Shown here in pieces: positions 1-11,703 of a DNA stretch of 64,000 nt. How positions within the stretch are numbered: position 1 is the stretch's first letter; each line of letters starts with the position of its first letter. Origin of the DNA: Hirudo medicinalis (taxonomy: Eukaryota > Annelida > Clitellata > Hirudinida > Hirudinidae); the NCBI GenBank assembly GCA_011800805.1, contig MPNW01000336.1, positions 43,464-107,463 on the forward strand, in the 5' to 3' direction. Below the pieces are notes generated by a model, which worked only from the letters and a program-made list of their open reading frames with translations, made no database searches and was not told the origin of the DNA. A program made the position numbers and the translations under genes.

Positions 1-600
1 CTTTGATTTCTTAACTCGAGAAATGATTTCTCCGAGGACTTGTTCACCCATTACACTGACAAGCTCTTTCATTATTGTAGATGACAGATAGTATGTGTGT
101 CCCTTGCCGCAATTGGCTTGAGTTTCGATATGCTGTGCAAGAAAGTGGCGTACTGGGCGATGAGTTCAAGAATACCCAGAAAATTTCAATTTCTAGGTGA
201 TCCAACCAATTCGTTGTCTCCTCTAAATGCTAAATCACGCTCGGCAATAAATTTAATAACACTGACTACTCGTTTCAATACTAGTCTCCAGTATTTCTCC
301 AGACGCTCGACCTGTTGTGTCAGCTCCGTATCTTTTCGCAATCGTAGCCTTCAATGTTCTGTTGACTGCTCGTCATGAGCATCGTCATGAACGTCTCATA
401 TGTAGACGTTCTTGAATTTTTCATTTGATTGAATATTTCCAATCACAGAATCCATTAGATGAAAGCTGAGAAGACTCAGATTTTGCTTTATTTATACACA
501 TCAATCTGCACGTGAAGCAGTAACCACATCCATTGGAGAGAGAAGCATAACCTGTTATTCCAGTTCGTAGTTATGACTACGTATTTTGTGTCATTTTTCG
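1..600 (-). mobile_element. Decayed hAT-type (DUF4371 / TTF zinc finger, ZMYM1-like) transposase fragment
   Basis: On the minus strand, conceptual translation gives a recognisable run of a TTF-type zinc finger / DUF4371 transposase of the hAT superfamily. It includes a Cys-rich stretch with GYCFTCRL and NGFCDWK near 420-530, EKYWRLVLKRV and FRGDNELVGSPRN near 200-300, and QANCGKGHTYYLSSTI near 60-120. The copy is broken. There are in-frame stops (for example where a Gly codon is expected near 187), a one-base frameshift near 137-140, and another frame change near 330-350. It also runs off the window edge, so the rest of the element lies outside. No terminal inverted repeats or target-site duplication were identified. 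The short plus-strand ORF at 97-378 is only an antisense shadow. Family assignment is from memory of the conserved motifs. Confidence 0.8.
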
Positions 601-3069
601 AAAGCCTATATTGGTGGGTGGCTCGGGGCCAGGGCCCTTTCGGCCCCCCTTAATCCGGCTCTTAGGAGAGCATTTCGTGGAGACATTATGACTGTAATTT
701 CCTGTTCATAACAATCGCAGATGGCATTAAGGCCGACTTTTAATGATTTTAATTTAGTTAATGTGAAGCCTTTAGTAAGAGGCAAAAAGTAATATTAGTC
801 CAATACTTTTCCGAAAATAAACCTACAACACCACTTTTATTTTCTGAAATAGACAATGAGCTGGTATTATTTTGTTAGTTGTGAAGGTACGAGAGGTAGT
901 CAACACACCTACATACCGGTAGATCGGCTTTTTTGAAATTTGTTTACAAAGCTCCTCCCCGTACTGCTGCTCCTCCCTCACGCATCCTTATGGTTTGGGA
1001 CTTTCAGCAACACCATCATAAGCAAGACGAAACCCTGAGCGATTAAAAAAAAAGTTAACTTTTTCATAATTATTTATTGCTTGAATTATTTATCTTAGAT
1101 GGCAATTCAGTAACATGGCTTAGAAAATTTTGGATATTAACTTATTAATAATATTAAGGTGATGGGTTACCATTTATTCTATATGCACTTGCTTCTCCCA
1201 ATCAAAGGTGTCAAACAAAGTTTTAAGATATTTTAGTAGAAGGAAAATTGAAGTGCAAATACTCATAAAATTTAGTCAGGAATTTTTGCTATATTTGTTA
1301 TTAATTAATAATTTATTTCAAATGTTTTTATACTCTACAAATATTTAAATACTTAATGTTTAATAAATAATATATCTTAACACAATTAAAAATTAGATTG
1401 AATAAAATTATTGGTTCAATTAAATTGATTTAAAATAATTATAATACAATCTAAATGTCGTGAAACAATGATGAAATAAAAACTTAACATTATCAACATC
1501 ACTTTATTAATTAGCAAGTAATCCGTATTTCAGAAATAATCAGAAATAATAATATTATTAATCGAACAAACGAATGTTGTAGTTCAGAAACAAAAGTTTC
1601 TTCGCATTATGGCATAGTAACTTAGGCTATGAGAAACAAAAAAGCAGCAAGTGCATTTATACTCTTAGGATCAAAGATTTGTCCTGTAGAAGTCTGGCTT
1701 TTTATTGGACGTTGATACTTATCATCCCTTCGATTTCTCTGTTCCTTTTGAAACTTGATGAGCCCGACATTCGAAACCCGCAACCGATTCAAATGTACTA
1801 ATAACGTTATTGAATAAAAAAATCGCTCTATCTCACGACAGTGCAATTAAGCCGGATACAACAATAAATAACTAAGGGGACCGTTAGGCCGGAATTTTTA
1901 TTTATTTTATTAAAGTCCATATGATTTGGACTAGGCTGGAGTTTGCCGACCCTTGCTATATGTATTATATTGCCTTACAAAGTTTCTAAATATAATAATA
2001 TAAACGTAATTACAAAGATTAATTAATTTTCGGCCGAAATTTTCGACCGCTGGCATACCATAGCGTTTGCTTGTTCCAAATCTTATTTTTTTTACAAAGT
2101 TAAGGATAAATTCGAAGGAGATTTTGTATTTAACCCATATTTTGAATTCCTTATGTATGCGAACAGAATTTGAAGGCACTAATGCAGCCAGGGGGAGAGT
2201 ATTATGACTGTTATCACCGCTGCATTCAGAAACGTAACATTGAGCTAATGTTTTTATTTGTTTGCAAACAGTTTGCAGTACTTTAATCGTATCGTGATCA
2301 CTGAAAACAAATGAAAGCCTACATTCTCAAATGTTGAGCAGAGCTTAAGGTTGAACCACTAAGGTGATCTAAAGGTGTAATGGTGTTGTAGAATTTTTCC
2401 AAAAATAATGCACATACTTCGTTAAAAAAATGTTTGCTTTCATAATAAAGCAGATAACTGAGCGTATTAGACCAGCCAAAGTTTCAAATTAAATTAAATT
2501 AGGAAACAGTAGTTTAATTAGGAAAGAATAGCTCACAATAAATAAAATCAATCCTTCATCAAACACAACTTGCAACAGTTATTTACATGTTTCTGCCCAA
2601 AAACACGAATGATACGAACAGTTTGTCATATAAACCCACTTAAATTGTTCTGCTCAGCCATAAATATACAAACATTCACCTCCACTCAAGGAGTCAATGA
2701 AGGTTGAACACAAAATTATACTCCTGCCTCTAAATAAAGAATATAAAAGGGAAGGAAAGCTTTATAATTAAACATCATAAAACAATGTTAGCATGTAATG
2801 GGATCAGATCGTTCTGTTGGATTGCAATAAATTGATTTCAAGATTTGACAATTTACAAGATGTCATCTCTTTCTCCTCTGAGTAACTTGTTCAGTTTTGT
2901 GTGAGTCGTTGAATTCACTTTTATTCTCTGATGTTGTGATGGACAGTTTGAATCTGGTGGTAACCACAAACAAAATTAAGTATTACTAACATTACATTGT
3001 GGTTCATTATAAGGTTCTAATTCATCATGTCAGCGGCTCAATCAAAAATGCATTCTCCAAATAAATTAA
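601..3069. other. Intergenic, AT-rich, no supported gene
   Basis: I see no convincing exon here. A GC-rich palindromic patch lies at about 618-655 and may belong to the transposase relic. A 20-base sequence at 933-952, followed by a CTCCTCCCC tract, recurs at 12288-12320 (see repeat entry). ORFs at 1622-1846 and 1931-2179 on the minus strand have no recognisable motifs or splice context. A minus-strand AATAAA at about 2920-2925 lies roughly 145 bases after the MDC1-like stop codon and is the probable poly(A) signal of that gene. Confidence 0.5.
933..960. repeat. Dispersed repeat, copy A
   Basis: A 20-base stretch at 933-952 (TTGAAATTTGTTTACAAAGC) is identical to 12288-12307. Both copies are followed within a few bases by CTCCTCCCC and then a CTCACG. 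The two copies bracket the MDC1-like gene. This could be a dispersed transposon end or a shared promoter-type element. No terminal inverted repeat was identified. Confidence 0.6.
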
Positions 3070-6000
3070 TCAGATATTAATAATATGCATGGATATTAAT
3101 AGCAGCAAAACCAACTCAAGTGGGTCGACAACGTGTCTAAGGACTCCTGTCATGACAAACTCTGATGAGACGACAGGAATGTCAAGCGTGTGAAGATTTT
3201 TACACAACTTTGCGTCGTCAACACAAGAAATGACAATCAGCTTGTCCGAATATTTTCTCGGCATCGAATCAACCACCTAACAAAGATAAAAGTCATTATT
3301 GAATCCACCATCTAGTCATTATTGGTCAATAACTAATAAGTAATGATTGCCAGCATATTTGCAAAACTTTAACGTTGAGAAACAACTGCTTCCATTAAAA
3401 CATCTTTAATTTTAAAGTAATTTAAAACTTTGAAATGAAATTTATGATTTTCACCTTTCCACCAGCACAATTGATGATTTCTGAAGAAAAAACAAATAAC
3501 TTAAATGCAAAATCCATTTAAATGTCTCAAAGGGCATCATAAGTAACCTTTCATTTCTGAAGGTTCTGGTTTGACATTTTTTGTGATGTGGAATGTGAGG
3601 CCTTCAAACAACTTATTCGAGGCAGACCGAGCGAGGCTTTCTTTGAGGTCAAAGTTGAATTTTCTTTCACTCTCGCCGTCATTGATGAGGTACGACCAGG
3701 CGTCTGATAATGACAAATATAACATGGATATATATCAAAAAATCAAAATAGTTTATGTAACACCAGTTTTAAACAAAATATGGATAAAGCAGCTTAATAG
3801 CATTATGATACTAATCAATTATTTATGAATAATCATTGATTATTTTTATAATTTATTAACAACCGTCATTATTAATAATTTATTAATAAACCAATGAATT
3901 TCTTCTGTTTTTTGCATTCCTTCAACCACTCTGTGTTAACAATTGGAATTCCTCTGGCCATGCCACACAGGAACTTTATGGTCCTTCTCACCTGGTGATC
4001 ATCAGGATTATAGGTAAAACATATTTACTAGTGGTGTTACTTATAATAATATCAATTATAAATTCAGAATTTCTGATAAATACATGGAGATAACTAATGA
4101 TTAAAATATGAAATAAAAATAATTCAAGAAATCTCATGATTTGAAATTTGAATTCTCACATTTGCAGGTGCCTACTTAGACAAAAAGTCAAATAAAATAT
4201 TTTGTTGAAATTCGTGAGTTCAACATTTCAAGAAACTTAGACCCTTGTTGCATTCAACAACCGAGCACGAGGGTAAAAGTTTGAAAACGCGTTACGTTTG
4301 AAACCATTTTCTAGTTTGGTTTGAAACCAAACCGGGCTGCGCAACCGGGGATCAGTCTCGTGAAGAAGCACTGCATAAATGTTGGGTGATTATAGAGCGA
4401 AGGCTCTATAAAATCCAATGAGGATGCATAAGGCGTTCGAACGATCGGCTGAATACGAATGCGAACAGAATCGTCACCTGATCAGAAATTATATGCGTGC
4501 ATTCCAAAACAGACTCCGCTTCTTCGCCACCAAGTTTCCTCAGTGTCTGAAAAATTAAAATATTACATCTCCAAAATATGTCCAAAACTATAATGTAAAA
4601 GTTAGACTTTTCCACTCAGGTTTCAAAATGCCTTTTAATCTCATGAATATTCATATCAGCAAAGTTAAATGCATATGGATAAATATGATTTGCAATAACA
4701 GTACTTAGCCTCCAAGCCACACAATAAATAATTCAGCAACGCCTTCCCATTCACGAAGGTCATTAAATCTGCTTGAAAATCAGCAAAACTAAACAATTGT
4801 TTTATCGCAGAACTTAAAAATATTTCTTGTTCACCTTCAATGCGTCTTCTCCTCGAACTCCTGTGAAGAGGATCTTAAGTGCCTCTTCTTGGCAAGTTGC
4901 AACATTGGAGACTGGAAAATCATGTTTGTTTAAATCATTATCAAGATTCTTGCATTAATCTAATATGATAAAGTAAATTTAAAGCGTAAAATTAAATTTA
5001 AAAGTAAAAAATTAAATTTAAATAGTAAAAAATTAAATTTATAAAGTAAAAACTTTTTTCCAACCTTTTTGAGACCTGTTGCTTCTCCTTGAAAGCACAA
5101 AATCACTCAACTTGCAATCCATCCCTTCTCCTTCTTCTGACTTTTGACTTTCAATTACTTTGCTTTTCCTGAGGCTTTTCATCCTCATCACTTTCTCATC
5201 ATCACCACTTTTGCAATCAGTGCGTTTCCTCTTTTTGTTGTTGCCTTCATCGTCATCGTCGTCGTGCTTCCTTTTTTGGTGCTCGCATCCTTTGTCCTGA
5301 TCGCTGTCACATTCGATTTTGGCCTTTGTTTTTTTTTGTGATATCAAACAAAATCTCATTACCAGTTGGCTTAGTGACAGTGCTCTCCAATACATGCCTG
5401 CTCGCATCCACAATCCCTGCATCAACAGTGGCTGTTGGCATTTCCCTACTTTTTGACTTTCTAGTTTTTGGGAATTGTTTGGTTCCAATGTTCTTCTTTG
5501 AGAAGTCATTGTCATCATCATGTGGAATATGTTTTGAAATGTCCATAGGTAGTGATTGCTTTGTATTATTCATTGCCATGGAAGCATCCCCCAAAGTGAT
5601 GTCTGCATTTATTTTTTTAGCTTTGGGTTCATCAACTTGTCCTCCTACCTTTAAAGAACCTTTCTTCCTCTTGACTGACCTGTCTCGAGTCCTTTTATTT
5701 CCAGACAATTTTAAATCTTTCTGTTTATCTTTGTCTTTTTCATTCAAGGCATCTTCTTTTTTTATGTGATCTATGTCTATTTCCCCTCTTTCATCAGCAT
5801 TGGGAGGCTTTAACTTATTATCAAATTTGTGATCACCTTCAATTTCTTCTTTTTTGATATCTTGCAATAAGTCATCCGACAGAGTCCGAGCACTTGATTT
5901 CCTTTTAACCTTCTTTTCCTTTGTTTTGTAAGGACTGACCTCCCCATGAGGTACAATTACAGAATCAGATGTAGTTTTAAAGTCGTTGGATGCTTTTTCT

Positions 6001-9000
6001 TGTGTTTCAATGTTACAGGAAATCTCTGGGAAAACCTTTGAAATATTTTTGTTAGCTGAATCTTTGTCTTGTACTTGGGACTTAATACTATTTGATTCTT
6101 TTGTCTTCATACGAATTTTTGAAGCATTTTCATTGATATCAGAATTGATTGATGTGAGAACATTCTTTTTTCTGTTTTTGATAGCAACCTCAGAATCAGT
6201 CGTTTTAGGATCGACACCATCTGCACTCTCGCGAGTTTTGTCTGATGAAAATACAAAACGAGGATCGGTCTTCATCCTTCCTTTGTTACATCTCGTACTA
6301 ACTCTCCTTTCCGATGAACTTCCTTTAGCATCACAAATGGTTTCCTTCTTATCTTCAAGATTCACTTTCGTGTCGACTAATATTGATTTTAATGGTCTTC
6401 TCTTAGAATTCTTCGATCCGCCTTTCAATTTTTTCTTGAATGCTGATGTTGACAGACTTTCAGTAACGATGCTTTGAATGACCTTGGCATTCAAGACTTC
6501 CTCTTCAACAGAATCTTCTTTGCTTTTTCTTCGTTGACTGAAAGTGTCAAATTGGTCATCATTGCAGTCCAATTCAAATTCATTGTCTGCATTTCCAAAA
6601 AGTTTCTTTCTTGAGAGAGAAGTGCTCTTCTTCAACAGCTTTTTACTGGCTATTTGTTTTAAGCTGGCTGATCTTTTGTTTGGACTGGGTGTTTTGCATT
6701 TCTTAACATTCAGACTCAAATTTTGAGTTAGTGAACCGATGGGCTTTTGTTTTGTATTTTTTGATGAATCAGATCTAGATGCAGGACTCTTTAATGCATT
6801 AATTCTATGAGCATAAGACTTAGGAAATAGATCCCCAGAAGGACTTTTGGCTTCAAGAGAAACATCAGAAACATTCCTCGATCGAAGAGGTTTGGCAGCA
6901 ATTTCTTCCAGGCATTTGGAGATTCTTTCGATATCATCAGAACTTTTATTTTCTTCAACTGCCAATGTACCTTGACACTCATCATGAAAACTTTTTAAAT
7001 TCTTGCTTTCTGTGGGTTTGGACTCACTTGTTGAGTTTTCTTCCAAAGTTTCATCTCTTAATTTGTCACTGCATTCAGATTCCATGATTGTTTCAACATT
7101 GTTGCTGACCTCATGTTGCATCTCAGTCACAAGTTTGTAATCACATCGATTATTTTTGTCACTTCCAGCATCAATATATTCAGATTCATGGCAGCATGTA
7201 GCTCCCCCAGTCATAATTTCTGCTTCTTTATCAGATGATCTTTCACCTGCCAATGATGCCACATCTTTCTCAATGTGCTCTTGCAAATCTTCTTTACAAG
7301 CACTCCCAGCTTCTGTATATATGAAAATTTCAGCCTTTCTTGTAACTTCTTCAGCTACTGCAGAGCTTTCAGCATCTTCAGAAAGCAGGCTTGCCACTCC
7401 ACTAATGTCTTTTGTAGAAGCACATGATCTAGTTCTTCNAGTTCTTCCTTGATCAGATGTTTCATCAGCATCTTCACAGACATCCTTTGGGGTATCCTTA
7501 CCAACTCCTCCAAGCTTCTGATCCTCGTCGTCAAAGAACAATTTCCGCTTCAACTCAACATCATCTTGCAATACAGAATCATCATCACTATAATTAGAAC
7601 TATCCCTTTGATTTCTCAGTTTCAAATTAGAAGCTTGAGCAACAGGACTATGGCAATCAAATTGGTCTTTTTCTGGAGTTTCAGGGATTTCTGTTATGCC
7701 CATAGAACTAACCAGTGAATCAGAAAATCTATTTCTTTTAGACTTGTGCCTTGAAACCTAAACAAGTAATTATTACAAATTTAAATTATTTCTAAGTAAA
7801 AATGGTACAATGTAAAAAAAACTAGCTGTTTATGAGACAATTTATAACATATTTTATGTCACAAAATAAGGTCTAAAATATCTCAAAAACAGATTTTAAA
7901 AAACCCATCCTACTTCGTCAATGTCTTGAGTTTCAGCAGCAAAATGTGGATTATTAGGGACATCATCCTTAATTGATTCTTCTACATTTTCATCATCCTT
8001 TTGGTCAGGAGTCTCACACATAAATGGAGTATCAAAGACTGCATTGAGACCAGCGACATAATTAGTCTGAATATTTGCCTGCAACATGAATCACAAGCAT
8101 TAATTTTAACATAATTAGTCTTAATTGGTCATCATAAAACAATTAAGCATTCAATTATGGACGGACCTTTATAGGTGTCATTGGAGAATCTGTCTGAGTA
8201 TGAGGCACAACTGGTTCATCAGCATTCCTTTCAGTGAGCTTCTTATCCTGAGTAACATCAATTATTTTTCAATTTTTAAAATCACATTTATTTGAGGGCT
8301 TTTTTTTTAATCTCTGCACAATTAATTGCTGGGTGCCACAAACGCATGCAAAATTCATATCTCACTTCTTCAGGGGAGGAGTCGACAAACAACTTGAGCT
8401 TGGAGGGGGGCACTTGATCGGGAATTGATGCATTAGCATGGCAGATCTCTGACATCATAATCACTGATTGAACATTCCATTACCTCACAAACATATTATT
8501 CCAAAACTTACTGCTTTTGTTGTCACCACCAGCCTTACAAGTCCCATGTATCGGCAATTCTTCCTCTAAATTTCTGGGATTCTTTTAAAAATTCAGAATA
8601 AATTTGAGTCAATATATTGATATACACCAGAATAGCAAGCATCCAATAATTGAGTGCAGCCCACATAGGATGGATAGGCACTACTTCCCTAGAGAAAGTG
8701 GCATGAGGCTTAAAACAGTGGAGCTGTCAGTTCCAGTTAGGAGGACAGACATGTGTATAGCAACGCAATCAAAAGTTTACCAAGTGGCAAAGTAAAGCAT
8801 GAAGATCTGTCGATGGAAATGAATGCAAAAGTATACCAGACAGACCTCTTCCACATGGAAGTTCAAGTTCAAGGGGCAAAGTTAGCAAGTGACCTGCTTT
8901 CCTCTCTGAGATAGGATTATCTAACTGAGAGAGAACTACAAAAAATGCCTCATCCTGGGTCTGGCACATGAAAAGCCAGAGAAAGTCCTCTGAAACCACT

Positions 9001-11021
9001 GCAGGAAGGCTGAAGAAAGCTGTTGATCTTTGTCAATATTGCACCAAAATGATGGGCCCAATTCCTCAGCCGAGATGTACAGAAACAAGAGAAACTGGCC
9101 AGCTGTAGGCTCACAAAACACTATCCACAATGGTCCCATAAAAACTTTCTATCTCCCAACTGTCACTGCAAAATATAGGGCATTTATTACTATGCAGCAT
9201 GACGAGCCGCTGAAAGCTTTCATGACCTCTGTATGTAACTGATGCAATCATCACAACAAGGCCAAAGGGTCTCGCAGTCAGTTAGCTGGCTCCAAAAAGG
9301 TTGCTTATGCTGCATAAAGAGGCCAATGAGAGTTTTCAAATTCGCTCCAGTCCAGTCAGTAATGACCGCATGATCACCGGTTGCGGCCCACCTGCCAAAA
9401 ATGGCAAGAGACGGGTCTAAAAAATTGTTAAGGCAGGGAACTCCTCTCAGGATTCCTGTGGGTGAGCTACGAGGCAGAATGAACTATTTGTGTAATAGAA
9501 AACATTCCATAGCAGTAACGAAAGGTGAATATTTCAAGAATGGAGCTTCAAAGCTATGCACGAGTAGTGTGCCTTATTGCATTAATGCCTCTATTCCATG
9601 TTCATCGTATTGATTCTTTACCTCCACTAGAAACTTCTTTAGTTCCAAGGATTCTGAAGCTAAAATTGATCCATGAGGTATTACATCCTTGATGACTTCT
9701 GAAATATTCAATTACATAATATCACAAACAGAAATTATATGCAGCAACAAATTTTTTTTAAATTTATTTTAAAACTGTAATATTAAACCATTATTAAAAC
9801 ATAATACATGATGAAAATTATGATGAAGACACCGATTCCGACAAATCAGAGAAGGATTGAAATGAAACAACTTGCAAGGTCAAGGAAAACCAACAAGACC
9901 TGGCTTAATATCCTCTGAACTCCTTGCATGATCACTATTCTCTTCATTTGTTGCACTTAAATCATAAAAGTTCATGGCAGCCATCTTTAGAGAAAATAAA
10001 ATAAAGATTTTAGCCATTGAAGGATCAATCATTAGCTAAGCAAACCTCGTTGTCAGCGTTCATCAGGAGGTCTTGGCTCATAGTGCTTTCATTGTCACAC
10101 TCATCTGTTGAATCACCATTATCATCATCTTTCTTGTTTTCAGGACAAGAATCAAAACCGGGACGATGATTGCTGTTATGAAGGGGCGTGCTTGTTGTTG
10201 GTTCGTTACTTCTTTTTAAATTCTGCAGAGCATGTCACATTTTATGATTTTTATAAAGCAAGATTAAAGACTTAAAACCGATTGCCAAACTTTTCAAAAT
10301 AGTAATTAATGAAAAGCAATGAGAGAAATATTTATACTCCTCATCTTCATGCAAATTTTAACACTTAGGCAGAACTTCACACAACTCATGCATAAAATCA
10401 AGCATAATGTATGGATTTCACTAAATGAAATTTATCAATGAATTAGCAGATAAACATGAAATAAGACTAACAATTTTAATATCCTAATAAACTAACATAT
10501 AACATATGTACAAATAATAAGTTTTTAAACACCCATTGTGTAAATTAAAACATTTACTCTAATTTTGAATTGCATAACATTGTGAGCATTCCAAGCAAAT
10601 GTTTATGCACCAAGTCATTTTGTGAGTAAAAAATTGAATGTTACCAAAAATGAAAAGTTACTGACATAATTTAAGTCGAACTTGTATTCGAAGCAAATGT
10701 TACCAAACTTCAGAACATCTCCATTCCTCAATTCGTATCTCACCTCAGGAATCAAAAACATCTAGAAATTGTTGGAACAAATGACTTTAACTGATCGTTA
10801 TTCATATAAGTCCATATAAGCTTGAAATAAGATGCACTATAAAATTACTTGTCAGCAATAAATAATTTTAATATTCTCAAACCTTATTCTTTTTTGTTTT
10901 ATTTCTGCTCCCACAATCAAATATTAGATGTGTGGAATTGATGTATTCAATGGTGCAGTGATGTTTCGACAGGAACTGCATTAAAGTAACTTTAAAATTA
11001 TTTTGAGAATAATTAATAAGT

Positions 11022-11064
<43 letters not shown>

Positions 11065-11703
11065 GTTTTCAGACTAATTTACCTCTGACTGAATACTTAT
11101 TTCACATTCAGAGCTTCTTCCAATTTTGTTTATACCTTCAAAAACAAATATTATATAAAGCAAAAAAAGTAAGTGTTTGTAGTACACAACTCTCAACATT
11201 AATCATTTGTAACTCTGTCCCTATCATCACACTATAATAATAAAATTTCATCCTAATCATTTATGAACCTAAATTTCCAAGATTTGTTATGGAGTCATTT
11301 CTGCAAAAAATAACAAATGGCTAAAGCAACCCTAATGCCACAATTTAATTTAAATCTTTTCTAACCAGTATATATTGGAAATATTATATTTTTATCTCCA
11401 TCTAAAGCATTCGTGAAGCTCAATGTTGCCACCTGTTAAAACATCAAGATTACTGAAATGTATGAATCACATTTTAAACAAATGTAAGTATCCTGGCTTA
11501 ACGGCAACAACAGGTAATTATCACTTGTTTACGTGTTAAAACACAATAAACTAATAGTGTTACATAGACGTATTAGTTCCTTGTAGAACAAGCAGTCCAG
11601 AAAAAACCCTCACCAAGTTCTTATGGAGCTGACCCTTTTCGGCTTCATCTTCCGTTTCGTCATCTAGTGATAAATCTAAAACTTGAGTCTCTCCCAAATC
11701 CAT
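3070..11703 (-). CDS. MDC1: MDC1-like DNA-damage checkpoint mediator (FHA + tandem BRCT)
   Basis: Nuclear adaptor expected to bind phosphorylated histone H2A tails at DNA breaks. Exons (minus): 11703-11614, 11432-11366, 11135-11083, 10975-10883, 10761-10666, 10222-10046, 9984-9900, 9698-9622, 8563-8512, 8448-8366, 8247-8167, 8078-7914, 7757-5065, 4911-4835, 4546-4478, 3991-3892, 3703-3548, 3480-3455, 3276-3070, about 1480 aa. Exons 2-5 encode an FHA domain (IGRSSECEISI, SKHHC, DCGSRNKT, LRNGDVLKFG). The last six encode two BRCT repeats (ILFTGV, LRKLGGEEAE, RRTIKFLCG, EIINCAGGK, VMTGVLR). The middle exon is Ser/Lys/Asp-rich and disordered, with SP, TP and TQ sites. The Thr of FTGV and the RRTIK basic residues match the human MDC1 phosphopeptide pocket. 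Frame breaks once at a nine-base A run (minus strand) near 5328-5337; the shifted frame splices correctly into the BRCT exons, so a sequencing or assembly error is likely. One N lies near 7439. Start codon chosen because it gives an acidic N-terminus with a TQ site like the vertebrate protein. Confidence 0.88.
4245..4470. other. GC-richer insert in an MDC1-like intron
   Basis: Inside the intron between 3992 and 4477, the sequence from about 4245 is clearly GC-richer than its surroundings. It carries a perfect hairpin (GTTTGGTTT, one base, AAACCAAAC) near 4315-4333 and a second short inverted repeat (AGAGCGAAGGCTCT, near 4395-4408). No ORF of note. Probably a small inserted element or structured repeat; family unknown. 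Confidence 0.35.
8590..9600. mobile_element. Probable inserted element in an MDC1-like intron (unidentified)
   Basis: The intron 8564-9621 is the longest in this gene after the 5' introns, and nearly all of it has much higher GC than the flanking DNA. It holds overlapping short ORFs on both strands (plus 8604-8795, 9030-9242, 9401-9613; minus 8769-9139). None shows a motif I recognise as reverse transcriptase, integrase or transposase. The sharp compositional step at both intron ends suggests an insertion such as a degraded retroelement or solo LTR, but I found no terminal repeats. Called on composition only. Confidence 0.4.
11024..11064. repeat. (AAT)n microsatellite
   Basis: About 13 perfect AAT units, in the intron between the third and fourth MDC1-like exons. 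Confidence 0.95.

Noticed and set aside
97..378. Plus-strand 93-codon ORF
   Set aside because: Antisense to a recognisable transposase reading on the minus strand; starts inside the relic and has no motif of its own.
5144..6726. Several plus-strand ORFs of 60-163 codons
   Set aside because: Antisense shadows of the long MDC1-like exon; hydrophobic composition is the mirror of Lys/Glu/Asp-rich coding.
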